Shown here one piece after another: positions 1 to 5,396 of a stretch of 5,396 nucleotides of DNA. The DNA is from Flavobacteriales bacterium (lineage in GTDB: Bacteria > Bacteroidota > Bacteroidia > Flavobacteriales_F > PHOS-HE28). The position numbers were made by a program, and so were the translations under genes. The notes under the pieces are model-generated. The model did no database searches and was not told the origin of the DNA. It worked only from the letters and a program-made list of their open reading frames with translations. Each line of letters opens with the position of its first letter. Position 1 is the stretch's first letter. Location of the stretch: contig JALOLX010000127.1 in NCBI GenBank assembly GCA_025455765.1, positions 1 to 5,396 on the forward strand, written 5' to 3'.

Positions 1-312
1 ATGAACGCCCCCAAACTCCCCGCCCAGTTCAGCCTGTTCAAGCAGCGCGGACCGCGTAGCTTCGACCTGCCGACGCGGTACTACAATGCGGAGGCCGAGG
101 CACGTGCCGAGCGGCTGAAGCAGGCCCGGGAGCGCGGCACGCAGGAGGCGCTGTTGAGCCAGGACCGTGCCCGACTGAGCCAGCGGATGCGGCACAGCTG
201 GCAGCGGCAGCACCACGACAATGGACGCACCGTACGGTTGGCGATGATCTTGGTGGGGGTGAGCGCGGTGGTGTTGTTCCTGATGCGCGGCTTCGGGCTG
301 CTCAACCTCTGA
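1..312 (+). CDS. Small basic protein with C-terminal membrane anchor, upstream of mutL
   Basis: The 103-residue reading frame begins with ATG at the first base of the window, so an upstream start cannot be excluded. The N-terminus nevertheless resembles the start of the short proteins I recall preceding mutL in Bacteroidota, with an aromatic/basic stretch (SLFKQRGPRSF, residues 11-21) and a PTRYYN motif (24-29). Residues 30-70 are rich in Arg, Glu and Gln and probably helical. Residues 79-97 form one hydrophobic helix, followed by about six residues. This predicts a tail-anchored inner-membrane protein with a positively charged cytoplasmic domain. Its TGA stop is one base from the mutL ATG, implying co-transcription and probably translational coupling. 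Homologues are sometimes labelled as a riboflavin synthase subunit; nothing in this sequence supports that. The function is unknown. Confidence is high that it is a gene and low for any role. Confidence 0.82.
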   Translation: MNAPKLPAQFSLFKQRGPRSFDLPTRYYNAEAEARAERLKQARERGTQEALLSQDRARLSQRMRHSWQRQHHDNGRTVRLAMILVGVSAVVLFLMRGFGLLNL

Positions 313-313
313 G

Positions 314-2134
314 ATGGCCGATATCATTCGTCTGCTGCCCGACCATGTGGCCAACCAGATCGCTGCGGGCGAGGTCGTGCAGCGGCCGGCGAGCGTGGTG
401 AAGGAACTGCTGGAGAACAGCGTGGACGCCGGCGCCACCCGCATCGTGCTGGTGGTGAAGGATGCCGGGCGTACGCTGGTGCAAGTGACCGATGATGGCA
501 AGGGCATGAGCCCGGGTGATGCGCGGCTGTGCTTTGAACGCCACGCCACCAGCAAGATCCGCCTGGCCGACGACCTGAACGCCGTGCGCACCAAGGGCTT
601 CCGCGGGGAGGCCCTCGCAAGCATCGCGGCCATCGCACAGGTGGAGCTGCGCACCCGCGAGCACGACGAGGAACTGGGCACCCGGGTGCTGATGGAAGGC
701 AGCCGTGTGCGGACACAGGAGCCGATGGCCTGCGCGCCAGGCACCACCATCGCCGTCCGCAGCCTGTTCTACAACGTACCCGCACGACGCCAGTTCTTGA
801 AGAGCGATGGCGTGGAGCTGAAGCATGTGATCGACGAGTTCCAACGCGTGGCCCTCGCGCATCCCGACATCGGCTTCCAGCTCGTACACAACGAGCACGA
901 GGAGTTCAACCTTCCGTCGGGCACTGGTCCAGGGGCGCTGCGCCAACGCATCGTGGGGCTCTTCGGTCGCAAGTACGACGAACGGCTGGTGCCCGTGGAG
1001 GAACACACCGAGCTGGTGACCATCCAAGGCTTCGTGGGCAAGCCGGAGTATGCCAAGCGCACGCGGGGTGAACAGTACTTCTTCGTGAACCAACGCTTCA
1101 TCCGCAGCAGCTACCTGGAGCACGCGGTGCGCAAGGCCTACGAAGAGCTGGTTGCCCGCGATACACATCCGGGCTGGTTCCTACGCATTGAACTGGACCC
1201 GGCACAGATCGACATCAACATCCATCCCACCAAGACGGAGATCAAGTTCCGCGACGACCGCATGGTGTACGCCCTGGTGCATGCGGCGGTGCGGCGGGCG
1301 CTGGGGCGCTTCAACATCGTACCCAGCCTCGACTTCGAGCCCGAACCAGCACTGTTGGCGGCCCAGACGAACACGGGCAACGGCAAGGCCCCAGCCTGGC
1401 GGCCCACCGACCTCGGTGCCTTCACCGCGCCGCCCCGCCCCAGTCCGGAAGGGTGGCAGCAGCTGTTCCAGCTGGGCATGGTGACCTCCGCCGACGAGGA
1501 GACCGTGGCCACCCAGGCCGCACCGCGCACGCAGGTAGTGCCCATGCGCGAGCACGAGGCACCTGATGGCGAACGACCGGTGTTCCAGCTGCATGCGCGC
1601 TACATCATGGCGCAGCTGCGCAGCGGACTGCTCGTGGTGGACCAACAGCGCGCGCATGAACGCATCCTCTATGAGCGCAACCTGAAGCTGCTGGAACAAG
1701 GTGCGGGCCTTAGCCAGACGGAACTGTTCCCCCGTCATGTGGAGCTGAGCGCCACCGACCTGGCACTGGTGGAGGAAGTGCTGCCCGAGCTGCGGAGCAT
1801 GGGCTTCGACCTCGCACTGTTCGGCGGTCGCACGCTGCAGGTGAACGGCATGCCCGCCGAAGCGTCCGATGAGGATCCCGGACACCTGCTGGAGACCCTG
1901 TTGGAACAGCTGAAGCGCGAACGCAGCAGCCTGCGCAACGAACGCCACACCGTGCTCGCGCGCAGCATGGCCCGCAGCATGGCCATTCGTCCGGGCCGGG
2001 TGCTCAGCGTCACCGAGATGCACGACCTCATCGACCGGCTCTTCGCCTGCGAGCACCCGCACCACACACCCTTGGGCAAGCCCACCCTGCTCACCATCGG
2101 CAGCGAAGAGCTGAGCGAACGGTTCGAGCGGTAA
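314..2134 (+). CDS. mutL: DNA mismatch repair protein MutL
   Basis: MutL is the ATP-driven mediator of mismatch repair, linking MutS bound at a mismatch to strand incision and removal in the cytoplasm. The 606 residues begin in the standard way (MADIIRLLPDHVANQIAAGE). The GHKL ATPase motifs are intact: KELLEN at 30-35 (E31 and N35 align with E. coli E29 and N33), DDGKGM at 60-65 and KGFRGEALASI at 94-104. The ATPase/transducer part runs to about 337, a Pro- and Ala-rich linker to about 421, and the dimerisation/endonuclease domain to the end. The metal motif normally DQHA-x2-E-x4-E reads DQQRAHERILYE (443-454), and the C-terminal motif normally CPHGRP reads C579-E-H581, six extra residues, then GKP (588-590). 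QTELFP (468-473) fits a sliding-clamp-binding motif. The ATG at 314 lies one base after the upstream stop. Product confidence is very high; nuclease activity is uncertain. Confidence 0.98.
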   Translation: MADIIRLLPDHVANQIAAGEVVQRPASVVKELLENSVDAGATRIVLVVKDAGRTLVQVTDDGKGMSPGDARLCFERHATSKIRLADDLNAVRTKGFRGEALASIAAIAQVELRTREHDEELGTRVLMEGSRVRTQEPMACAPGTTIAVRSLFYNVPARRQFLKSDGVELKHVIDEFQRVALAHPDIGFQLVHNEHEEFNLPSGTGPGALRQRIVGLFGRKYDERLVPVEEHTELVTIQGFVGKPEYAKRTRGEQYFFVNQRFIRSSYLEHAVRKAYEELVARDTHPGWFLRIELDPAQIDINIHPTKTEIKFRDDRMVYALVHAAVRRALGRFNIVPSLDFEPEPALLAAQTNTGNGKAPAWRPTDLGAFTAPPRPSPEGWQQLFQLGMVTSADEETVATQAAPRTQVVPMREHEAPDGERPVFQLHARYIMAQLRSGLLVVDQQRAHERILYERNLKLLEQGAGLSQTELFPRHVELSATDLALVEEVLPELRSMGFDLALFGGRTLQVNGMPAEASDEDPGHLLETLLEQLKRERSSLRNERHTVLARSMARSMAIRPGRVLSVTEMHDLIDRLFACEHPHHTPLGKPTLLTIGSEELSERFER

Positions 2135-2163
2135 GCGCGATGGTCGCCGACCATCGCGCTTAC
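2131..2163 (+). terminator. Perfect 16-base inverted repeat at the mutL stop; probable terminator-like hairpin
   Basis: Bases 2131-2146 are exactly complementary to 2148-2163, with one base between them. A transcript can form a 15-bp stem from 2131/2163 to 2145/2149 with a three-base loop. The mutL TAA (2132-2134) lies in the left arm. No T-run follows (the next bases are gcagtacgcataat), so this is not a classical intrinsic terminator. Because it is symmetrical it would fold on either strand. The likely role is ending or insulating the mutL transcript before the next gene, or stabilising its 3' end. A repeated extragenic palindrome or a protein-binding site is also possible. The structure is certain; the role is inferred. 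Confidence 0.5.
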
Positions 2164-2247
2164 GCAGTACGCATAATCCCCCAGATGTTGCGTTCCTTCA
2201 TCGCCATGACCGCGACACCGCACTGTGCATTTCCGCACGGACCCAGC

Positions 2248-4065
2248 ATGCTCCGCAGGGGTCTTACGCTTTGGGTGCTGGTGCTGATGGCAGCCACCGG
2301 TCTAGCCCAGGAACTGGTGGTGAACGGGAGCTTCGAGGACCAACGCGGTTGTCCGATGCGGCGCGACAAGCAACCGCTGAAGCAAGCCCGGGCGGTGCGT
2401 GGTATCGGCGGAATGCCCGGCTACTTCCACACATGCAGCAACGACCTCGGCGTGCCCGGCAACTGGGCCGGCTGGCAGAACGCACACGATGGGTTCGGGT
2501 ATGCAGGTCTGGTGCTTACGGCGCATGGCGGGGGTGAGTGTGCGAGCCGCGAATGGCTGCAGCTTCCCTTGGCGCGTCCGCTGGTGAACGGTGGCAAGTA
2601 CCGACTCCGCTTCTGGGTAAGCCTGGCCGACCGCAGCGGCTACATCACCGACCGGATCGGCGCAGCCTTCAGCAAGGACGACCGTAAGCGCACCGGCGTG
2701 GGCGAGTTCATCGGTCGCGCTGCGGTGGATAACCCGCTTGACCGCTTCCTGGCCGACACCACGGGATGGACGCTGGTGGAAGGCATCTACAACGCCCGCG
2801 GCGGGGAACGCTTCGTGCTCATCGGCAACCTGCAACCGTGCGATCGCACCAGCCGCAAAGCCCTGACGAGCAATGCGGGCGATGGCGTGCTGAAGAACGT
2901 GAAGAAGCGTAGCGCGATGGACCTCGACCCCGACCAGGGCCGAGCACTACGCAGGCGGCTGCTTGCCTCACAGAGCTATGTCTATGTGGATGGCGTGTCG
3001 CTGACGCCGTTGCTGGAGGCCGATGCCGAAGCAGGGCCTACCGTTGCGCGCGGCTGTGCGAACGACGTTGGCGCACCGGGACCAGAGGAGGAGCTCATCC
3101 CCGACCCCGGCTTCGACAACAGCGTGGGCGGCCGGCCGGAGGGCTGGAGCAATGCCAGCGGCGGCACACCGGACCTCCTCGCCGGGCAATGCGGCATCTA
3201 CCTGTACAGCGCGGTGAACCGTGATCATCGGGAGTTCATCCATGTACCACTGAAGCAGACGCTGGACCCCTGCGGCCGCTATGCCTTCCGCCTGCGTCTG
3301 CGGCGTGACCCCAGCTATGGCTATGCCGTGGACCGCATCGGCGTGGCCCTGTGCGACAGCCATGCTGTGGACCGGCGGCGCGAGGTATTGCCCTTGCTCC
3401 CGCAGTGGACCAGTGCGCGCGGCGAAGTGCTCGATGGTACGGTGGAATGGACCACGCTGTGCGGCAGCTTCGATGCGCCGGGCTGCAGCCGCAGTCTGGT
3501 GCTGGGCAACTTCCTGCCGGACGACAGTACCGTGATCGTGCAACGGGATGCACAAGGCGGACCCTTCGCGTACTATTTCGTGGACGATGTGTCGCTGTGG
3601 CGCACGGGGACCGTGCCGGGCTGTGTGCGGAACTGTGGTGCAGATGTGGTCGTGCAGCGTATCGCTCCTTCAGCGCCTGACACAAGCGTATTGCAACCTG
3701 CGCGGCCGCTGGTGGAAGATGAGGTGCTCGCCATCCGCTTCGACGTGAACGACCACATCCCTGATACCCGTGTGCTGGAGCTGGTGGAGCACGTTCGCCA
3801 AGCCTTGGAAGCCGACCCACAGGCCGGCATCGAGCTCACGGGACACACGGACAACAGCGGCAGCGAGGAGCACAACGAACAATTGGCCCTGATGCGTGCC
3901 CGAGCGGTGGCCGATGCGCTGCTCCAGTTCGGTGCGCCCCGGTGCCGTACGGAGGTGCGTGGGGCAGGTTCACGCGAGCCGGTGGCGGACAATACTACGC
4001 TCGAGGGACGTGCATTGAACCGCCGGGTAGAGCTACGCATCCTCCCTTCGCACGGCGGCCGCTGA
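2248..4065 (+). CDS. Exported protein with two jelly-roll-like modules and a C-terminal OmpA domain
   Basis: From ATG 2248 this encodes 605 residues. I chose this start because residues 1-20 form a clean signal peptide (MLRRG, hydrophobic core, likely cleavage near GLA|QE) with no lipobox; in-frame ATGs at 2140, 2185 and 2206 would add a non-hydrophobic leader, and the first lies inside the palindrome. Module 1 (about 21-253) starts ELVVNGSFED and ends YVYVDGVSL. Module 2 (about 281-452) starts ELIPDPGFDN and ends YYFVDDVSL. They look like galactose-binding/carbohydrate-binding beta-sandwiches. Residues about 485-598 are an OmpA-like domain: HTDNSG (533-538), N543, R550 and GRALNRRVE (587-595), with D535 and R550 at the 15-residue spacing of the diaminopimelate-binding Asp and Arg in E. 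coli OmpA. The protein probably anchors to peptidoglycan in the periplasm and presents the modules there or towards the outer membrane; the ligand is unknown. Thirteen cysteines suggest disulfides. It has no beta-barrel and no evident type IX sorting domain. Confidence 0.88.
   Translation: MLRRGLTLWVLVLMAATGLAQELVVNGSFEDQRGCPMRRDKQPLKQARAVRGIGGMPGYFHTCSNDLGVPGNWAGWQNAHDGFGYAGLVLTAHGGGECASREWLQLPLARPLVNGGKYRLRFWVSLADRSGYITDRIGAAFSKDDRKRTGVGEFIGRAAVDNPLDRFLADTTGWTLVEGIYNARGGERFVLIGNLQPCDRTSRKALTSNAGDGVLKNVKKRSAMDLDPDQGRALRRRLLASQSYVYVDGVSLTPLLEADAEAGPTVARGCANDVGAPGPEEELIPDPGFDNSVGGRPEGWSNASGGTPDLLAGQCGIYLYSAVNRDHREFIHVPLKQTLDPCGRYAFRLRLRRDPSYGYAVDRIGVALCDSHAVDRRREVLPLLPQWTSARGEVLDGTVEWTTLCGSFDAPGCSRSLVLGNFLPDDSTVIVQRDAQGGPFAYYFVDDVSLWRTGTVPGCVRNCGADVVVQRIAPSAPDTSVLQPARPLVEDEVLAIRFDVNDHIPDTRVLELVEHVRQALEADPQAGIELTGHTDNSGSEEHNEQLALMRARAVADALLQFGAPRCRTEVRGAGSREPVADNTTLEGRALNRRVELRILPSHGGR
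2308..3006 (+). other. Module 1 of the internal duplication (protein region)
   Basis: This encodes residues 21-253 of the exported OmpA-type protein. Signature stretches shared with module 2 are REWLQLPL (101-108), GKYRLRFWVSL (116-126), GYITDRIGAAF (131-141), GWTLVEGIYNARG (173-185), FVLIGNL (189-195) and YVYVDGVSL (244-252). It is longer than module 2, mainly because of a basic insertion at residues 199-242, just before the last strand. The fold assignment is from the motif pattern only; the ligand is unknown. Confidence 0.6.
3088..3603 (+). other. Module 2 of the internal duplication (protein region)
   Basis: This encodes residues 281-452 of the exported OmpA-type protein. The stretches matching module 1 in the same order are REFIHVPL (328-335), GRYAFRLRL (343-351), GYAVDRIGVAL (358-368), EWTTLCGSFDAPG (400-412), LVLGNFL (417-423) and YYFVDDVSL (442-450). 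Colinear matches over most of the module indicate an ancient tandem duplication, well diverged by now. A short linker with C459 and C463 leads into the OmpA domain. Confidence 0.6.
3700..4041 (+). other. OmpA-like peptidoglycan-binding domain (protein region)
   Basis: This encodes residues about 485-598. The opening strand (LAIRFDVNDHIPD, 494-506) is followed by a helix (507-521), a strand plus GHTDNSG (532-538), a helix with N543 and R550, and the closing GRALNRRVELRI (587-598). The expected peptidoglycan contacts, D535 and R550, are both present. The domain tethers the preceding modules non-covalently to the cell wall. The assignment rests on motif order and spacing and is strong. Confidence 0.88.
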
Positions 4066-4074
4066 CCGCTTCCG

Positions 4075-4082
4075 TACCTTCG
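4075..4082 (+). promoter_or_regulatory. Candidate Bacteroidota -7 box (TACCTTCG) before the first rhomboid gene
   Basis: TACCTTCG differs at one position from the Bacteroidota -7 consensus TAnnTTTG and begins ten bases after the stop of the OmpA-type gene. Transcription starting shortly downstream would leave an untranslated leader of roughly 40 bases before ATG 4132. A TTCG at 4047-4050 is a poor and slightly distant match for the -33 element. This is a plausible promoter, but a single eight-base match in GC-rich DNA can arise by chance. Confidence 0.4.
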
Positions 4083-4131
4083 CACCCGCCGAGGGATCAC
4101 CGTACCTGCCGGCGACCAGCAACCCTTCCCC

Positions 4132-4872
4132 ATGCGCATGGACGCCAACCCCTTCACCGGTCTGCCGGTGGTGGTGAAGAACCTGCTGATCATCAACGTG
4201 CTCATGTTCCTGGTGAAGGCGGCCGGACTGGGCAACTGGGGCGGGGTGGACATCGACACCCACCTGGGCCTGCACTACTTCAGTTCGCCCAGCTTCCGCC
4301 CCTGGCAGCTGGTCACGCACATGTTCATGCACGGCAGCATCGGCCACCTGTTCATGAACATGCTCGGCCTCTTCATGCTGGCGCCGCCGCTCGAATACAA
4401 GTGGGGCAGCCAGCGCTTCCTCAGCTTCTACATGCTCACCGGTGTGGGTGCCGCGCTCTTCTACAGCGGCGCGCATTACTTCGACTACGCCCAGTTGCGG
4501 GCCATCCTCAGTCCCGAACAATACCAACAGGTGTTGTTCGAGGGGGGCGACCTCTGGGCCACCGGACGCAACTATGTCGACGCGGACATGGGGCGGATGA
4601 ACGTGTTGTTGAACATGCCGATGGTGGGTGCCTCGGGTGCGATCTACGGCGTGTTGCTGGCCTTCGGAATGACCTATCCGAACGTGGAACTGATGATGTT
4701 CCCGCTGTTCATCCCCATCAAGGCCAAGTACTTCGTGCTCATCTACGGCGCCATCACCGTATGGATGAGCCTGCAGCGCGACCCGAACGATAATGTGGCG
4801 CACCTGGCGCACCTCGGCGGAATGGTGGTGGGCTACGTGCTCATTCAGCTGTGGCGCCATCGGGGGCGATGA
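4132..4872 (+). CDS. Rhomboid-family intramembrane serine protease
   Basis: Rhomboids are polytopic membrane proteins that cut substrate helices within or next to the membrane with a Ser-His dyad. All catalytic landmarks are present: HGSIGHLFMN (67-76), where H67, H72 and N76 match E. coli GlpG H145, H150 and N154 in spacing; GASGAIYG (166-173) with nucleophile S168; and AHLGG (226-230) with H227 as base. Hydrophobic segments near 14-31, 60-85, 97-115, 163-180, 190-214 and 222-242 fit a six-helix core. The 246 residues are normal for bacteria. A soluble loop of nearly 50 residues (about 115-162) separates helices 3 and 4. The start is ATG 4132 or the in-frame ATG 4138; no strong Shine-Dalgarno decides between them. 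Substrate unknown. The next gene is a second rhomboid, an arrangement I recall near mutL in Bacteroidota. Confidence 0.94.
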   Translation: MRMDANPFTGLPVVVKNLLIINVLMFLVKAAGLGNWGGVDIDTHLGLHYFSSPSFRPWQLVTHMFMHGSIGHLFMNMLGLFMLAPPLEYKWGSQRFLSFYMLTGVGAALFYSGAHYFDYAQLRAILSPEQYQQVLFEGGDLWATGRNYVDADMGRMNVLLNMPMVGASGAIYGVLLAFGMTYPNVELMMFPLFIPIKAKYFVLIYGAITVWMSLQRDPNDNVAHLAHLGGMVVGYVLIQLWRHRGR

Positions 4873-4900
4873 TCCACCCGGCGATCGTTGATCCCCGATC
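4871..4900. repeat. Cluster of four GATC tetramers
   Basis: GATC occurs at 4871, 4883, 4890 and 4897, four times in 30 bases around and just after the first rhomboid stop codon. Each is self-complementary, so small 4-bp hairpins are possible (for example 4883-4886 with 4890-4893). No function is evident. Confidence 0.3.
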
Positions 4901-4933
4901 CATGAACGGTGGCGAACGACCCGTTCCCGGTGC

Positions 4934-4941
4934 GACCTTTG
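4934..4941 (+). promoter_or_regulatory. Candidate Bacteroidota -7 box (GACCTTTG) before the second rhomboid gene
   Basis: GACCTTTG matches TAnnTTTG at all fixed positions except the first base and is followed by TAC, a context I recall as common in Bacteroidota promoters. It lies 42 bases before ATG 4984, giving a leader of about 35 bases. No TTG was found at the right distance upstream for a -33 element. Its position in the 111-base gap suggests the second rhomboid has its own promoter, or can be transcribed separately from the first. Confidence 0.35.
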
Positions 4942-4983
4942 TACGGGGCTGGCGGCCGTGGTGATCGGCGGGTCCATGGAGCG

Positions 4984-5396
4984 ATGAGCGTAGCGGACGA
5001 CCTGCGGATGCAATGGCGGATGGGCGGCATGACCGTTCGTCTGATCCTGATCAATGTGGCGGTATTCGTAGCCCTGGTGGTGCTGAAGGTGCTGCTGATA
5101 CCCGTAGCCGGGAATGGTGCCGGAGCCGATGTCTTGCGCGATACCTTCCTACTGCAATGGTTGCGCAGCACCGCCGACCCAGGCACCCTGCTCACCCGGC
5201 CGTGGACCGTGGTCACCTACATGTTCACCCACACCGGTCTGGGCCACATCTTCTGGAACATGGTACTGCTGTGGTTCGGCGGTCGGCTCTTCCAGGACCT
5301 GCTCGGTGGCAAGCGGCTGCTGGGCTACTACCTGCTGGCCGGCCTCAGTGGGTTCGCACTCTTCCTCGCCGTGCAATGGCTGCTGCCGGGGGTGCA
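4984..5396 (+). CDS. Second rhomboid-family protein, partial (runs off the window end)
   Basis: An open frame from ATG 4984 continues to the window end without a stop, giving 137 complete residues. The start (MSVADDLRMQWRMGGMTVRL) followed by the first membrane helix (about 17-40) resembles the N-terminus of a Bacteroidota rhomboid family I recall, so I prefer it to the internal ATGs at 5008, 5020 and 5029. A GGAG lies only two bases before the ATG, too close to be a convincing ribosome-binding site. THTGLGHIFWNM (82-93) supplies H83, H88 and N92, equivalent to GlpG H145, H150 and N154. Further hydrophobic segments span about 74-99 and 112-135. The GxSG serine and the C-terminal histidine should lie beyond the window, so catalytic competence cannot be judged. 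It is clearly divergent from the rhomboid before it, so the pair is not a recent duplication. Confidence 0.88.
   Translation, partial: MSVADDLRMQWRMGGMTVRLILINVAVFVALVVLKVLLIPVAGNGAGADVLRDTFLLQWLRSTADPGTLLTRPWTVVTYMFTHTGLGHIFWNMVLLWFGGRLFQDLLGGKRLLGYYLLAGLSGFALFLAVQWLLPGV

Noticed and set aside
302..1168. Long open frame on the - strand opposite mutL (288 codons); similar ones at 1181-2065 and 4033-5013
   Set aside because: They lie antisense to well-supported genes. GC-rich codon use suppresses stops on the opposite strand, and their translations are low-complexity His/Ala/Gly/Val-rich with no recognisable motif.
2140..2247. Upstream in-frame start codons (2140, 2185, 2206) for the OmpA-type protein
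   Set aside because: They would place up to 36 non-hydrophobic residues before a textbook signal peptide, and 2140 lies inside the palindrome.
2299..2313. Possible lipoprotein signal in the OmpA-type protein
   Set aside because: There is no cysteine near the predicted cleavage site (GLAQEL); the first cysteine is residue 35.
4055..4062. GCGGCCGC palindrome at the end of the OmpA-type gene
   Set aside because: It is a short GC-only palindrome expected by chance at this base composition.
4155..4170. Small hairpin CACCGG-TCTG-CCGGTG near the rhomboid start
   Set aside because: It is six base pairs within coding sequence and explained by GC-rich codons; there is no sign of a regulatory role.
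3942..4793. 283-codon + strand frame overlapping the OmpA-type gene end and the rhomboid gene
   Set aside because: It is out of frame with two genes that show clear catalytic and binding motifs, and its product is His/Arg/Pro-rich without domain features.
4904..4926. Inverted repeat GAACGG/CCGTTC between the rhomboid genes
   Set aside because: The stem is only 5-6 bp with no T-tract, too weak to call a terminator.
1..5396. A new defence, mobile or biosynthetic system
   Set aside because: Every gene is accounted for by repair, envelope or membrane-protease families. No recombinase, toxin-antitoxin pair, repeat array or compositional break was seen.

Overview
The window is GC-rich, almost fully coding on the + strand, and looks like a chromosomal segment of a high-GC member of the Bacteroidota, most likely an uncultured Flavobacteriales-type lineage. 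The reasons are the Bacteroidota-style MutL (degenerate C-terminal metal motif, extended C-x-H...GKP motif), the small tail-anchored protein just before mutL, two rhomboid-family genes after it, an exported jelly-roll/OmpA protein of a type common in this phylum, and promoter-like TAnnTTTG-type boxes with little sign of Shine-Dalgarno sequences. The taxonomic placement is inference from remembered family features; no search was possible.

Layout: (1) 1-312, a small basic protein with one C-terminal membrane helix. (2) 314-2134, mutL, one base after the previous stop, so very probably co-transcribed and translationally coupled. (3) 2131-2163, a perfect 16-base inverted repeat that contains the mutL stop codon and probably ends or insulates that unit. 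(4) 2248-4065, a secreted protein with two related beta-sandwich-like modules followed by an OmpA-type peptidoglycan-binding domain. (5) 4132-4872, a complete rhomboid-family intramembrane serine protease. (6) 4984 to the window end, a second, divergent rhomboid-family protein cut off by the window. The gaps at 2135-2247, 4066-4131 and 4873-4983 are short; the last two hold plausible Bacteroidota -7 promoter boxes. No RNA gene, CRISPR array, insertion sequence, prophage or origin was seen.

How they fit together: mutL supplies mismatch repair. The small membrane protein and the rhomboid pair are, as far as I recall, frequent mutL neighbours in this phylum without a proven functional link. The OmpA-type gene sits between mutL and the rhomboids, is set off by the palindrome upstream and a promoter-like box downstream, and looks like an independent envelope gene. 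I see no convincing evidence of a previously undescribed system. The points most worth a second look are the altered MutL metal site, the internally duplicated exported protein with a basic insertion in one copy, and the palindrome at the mutL stop codon.
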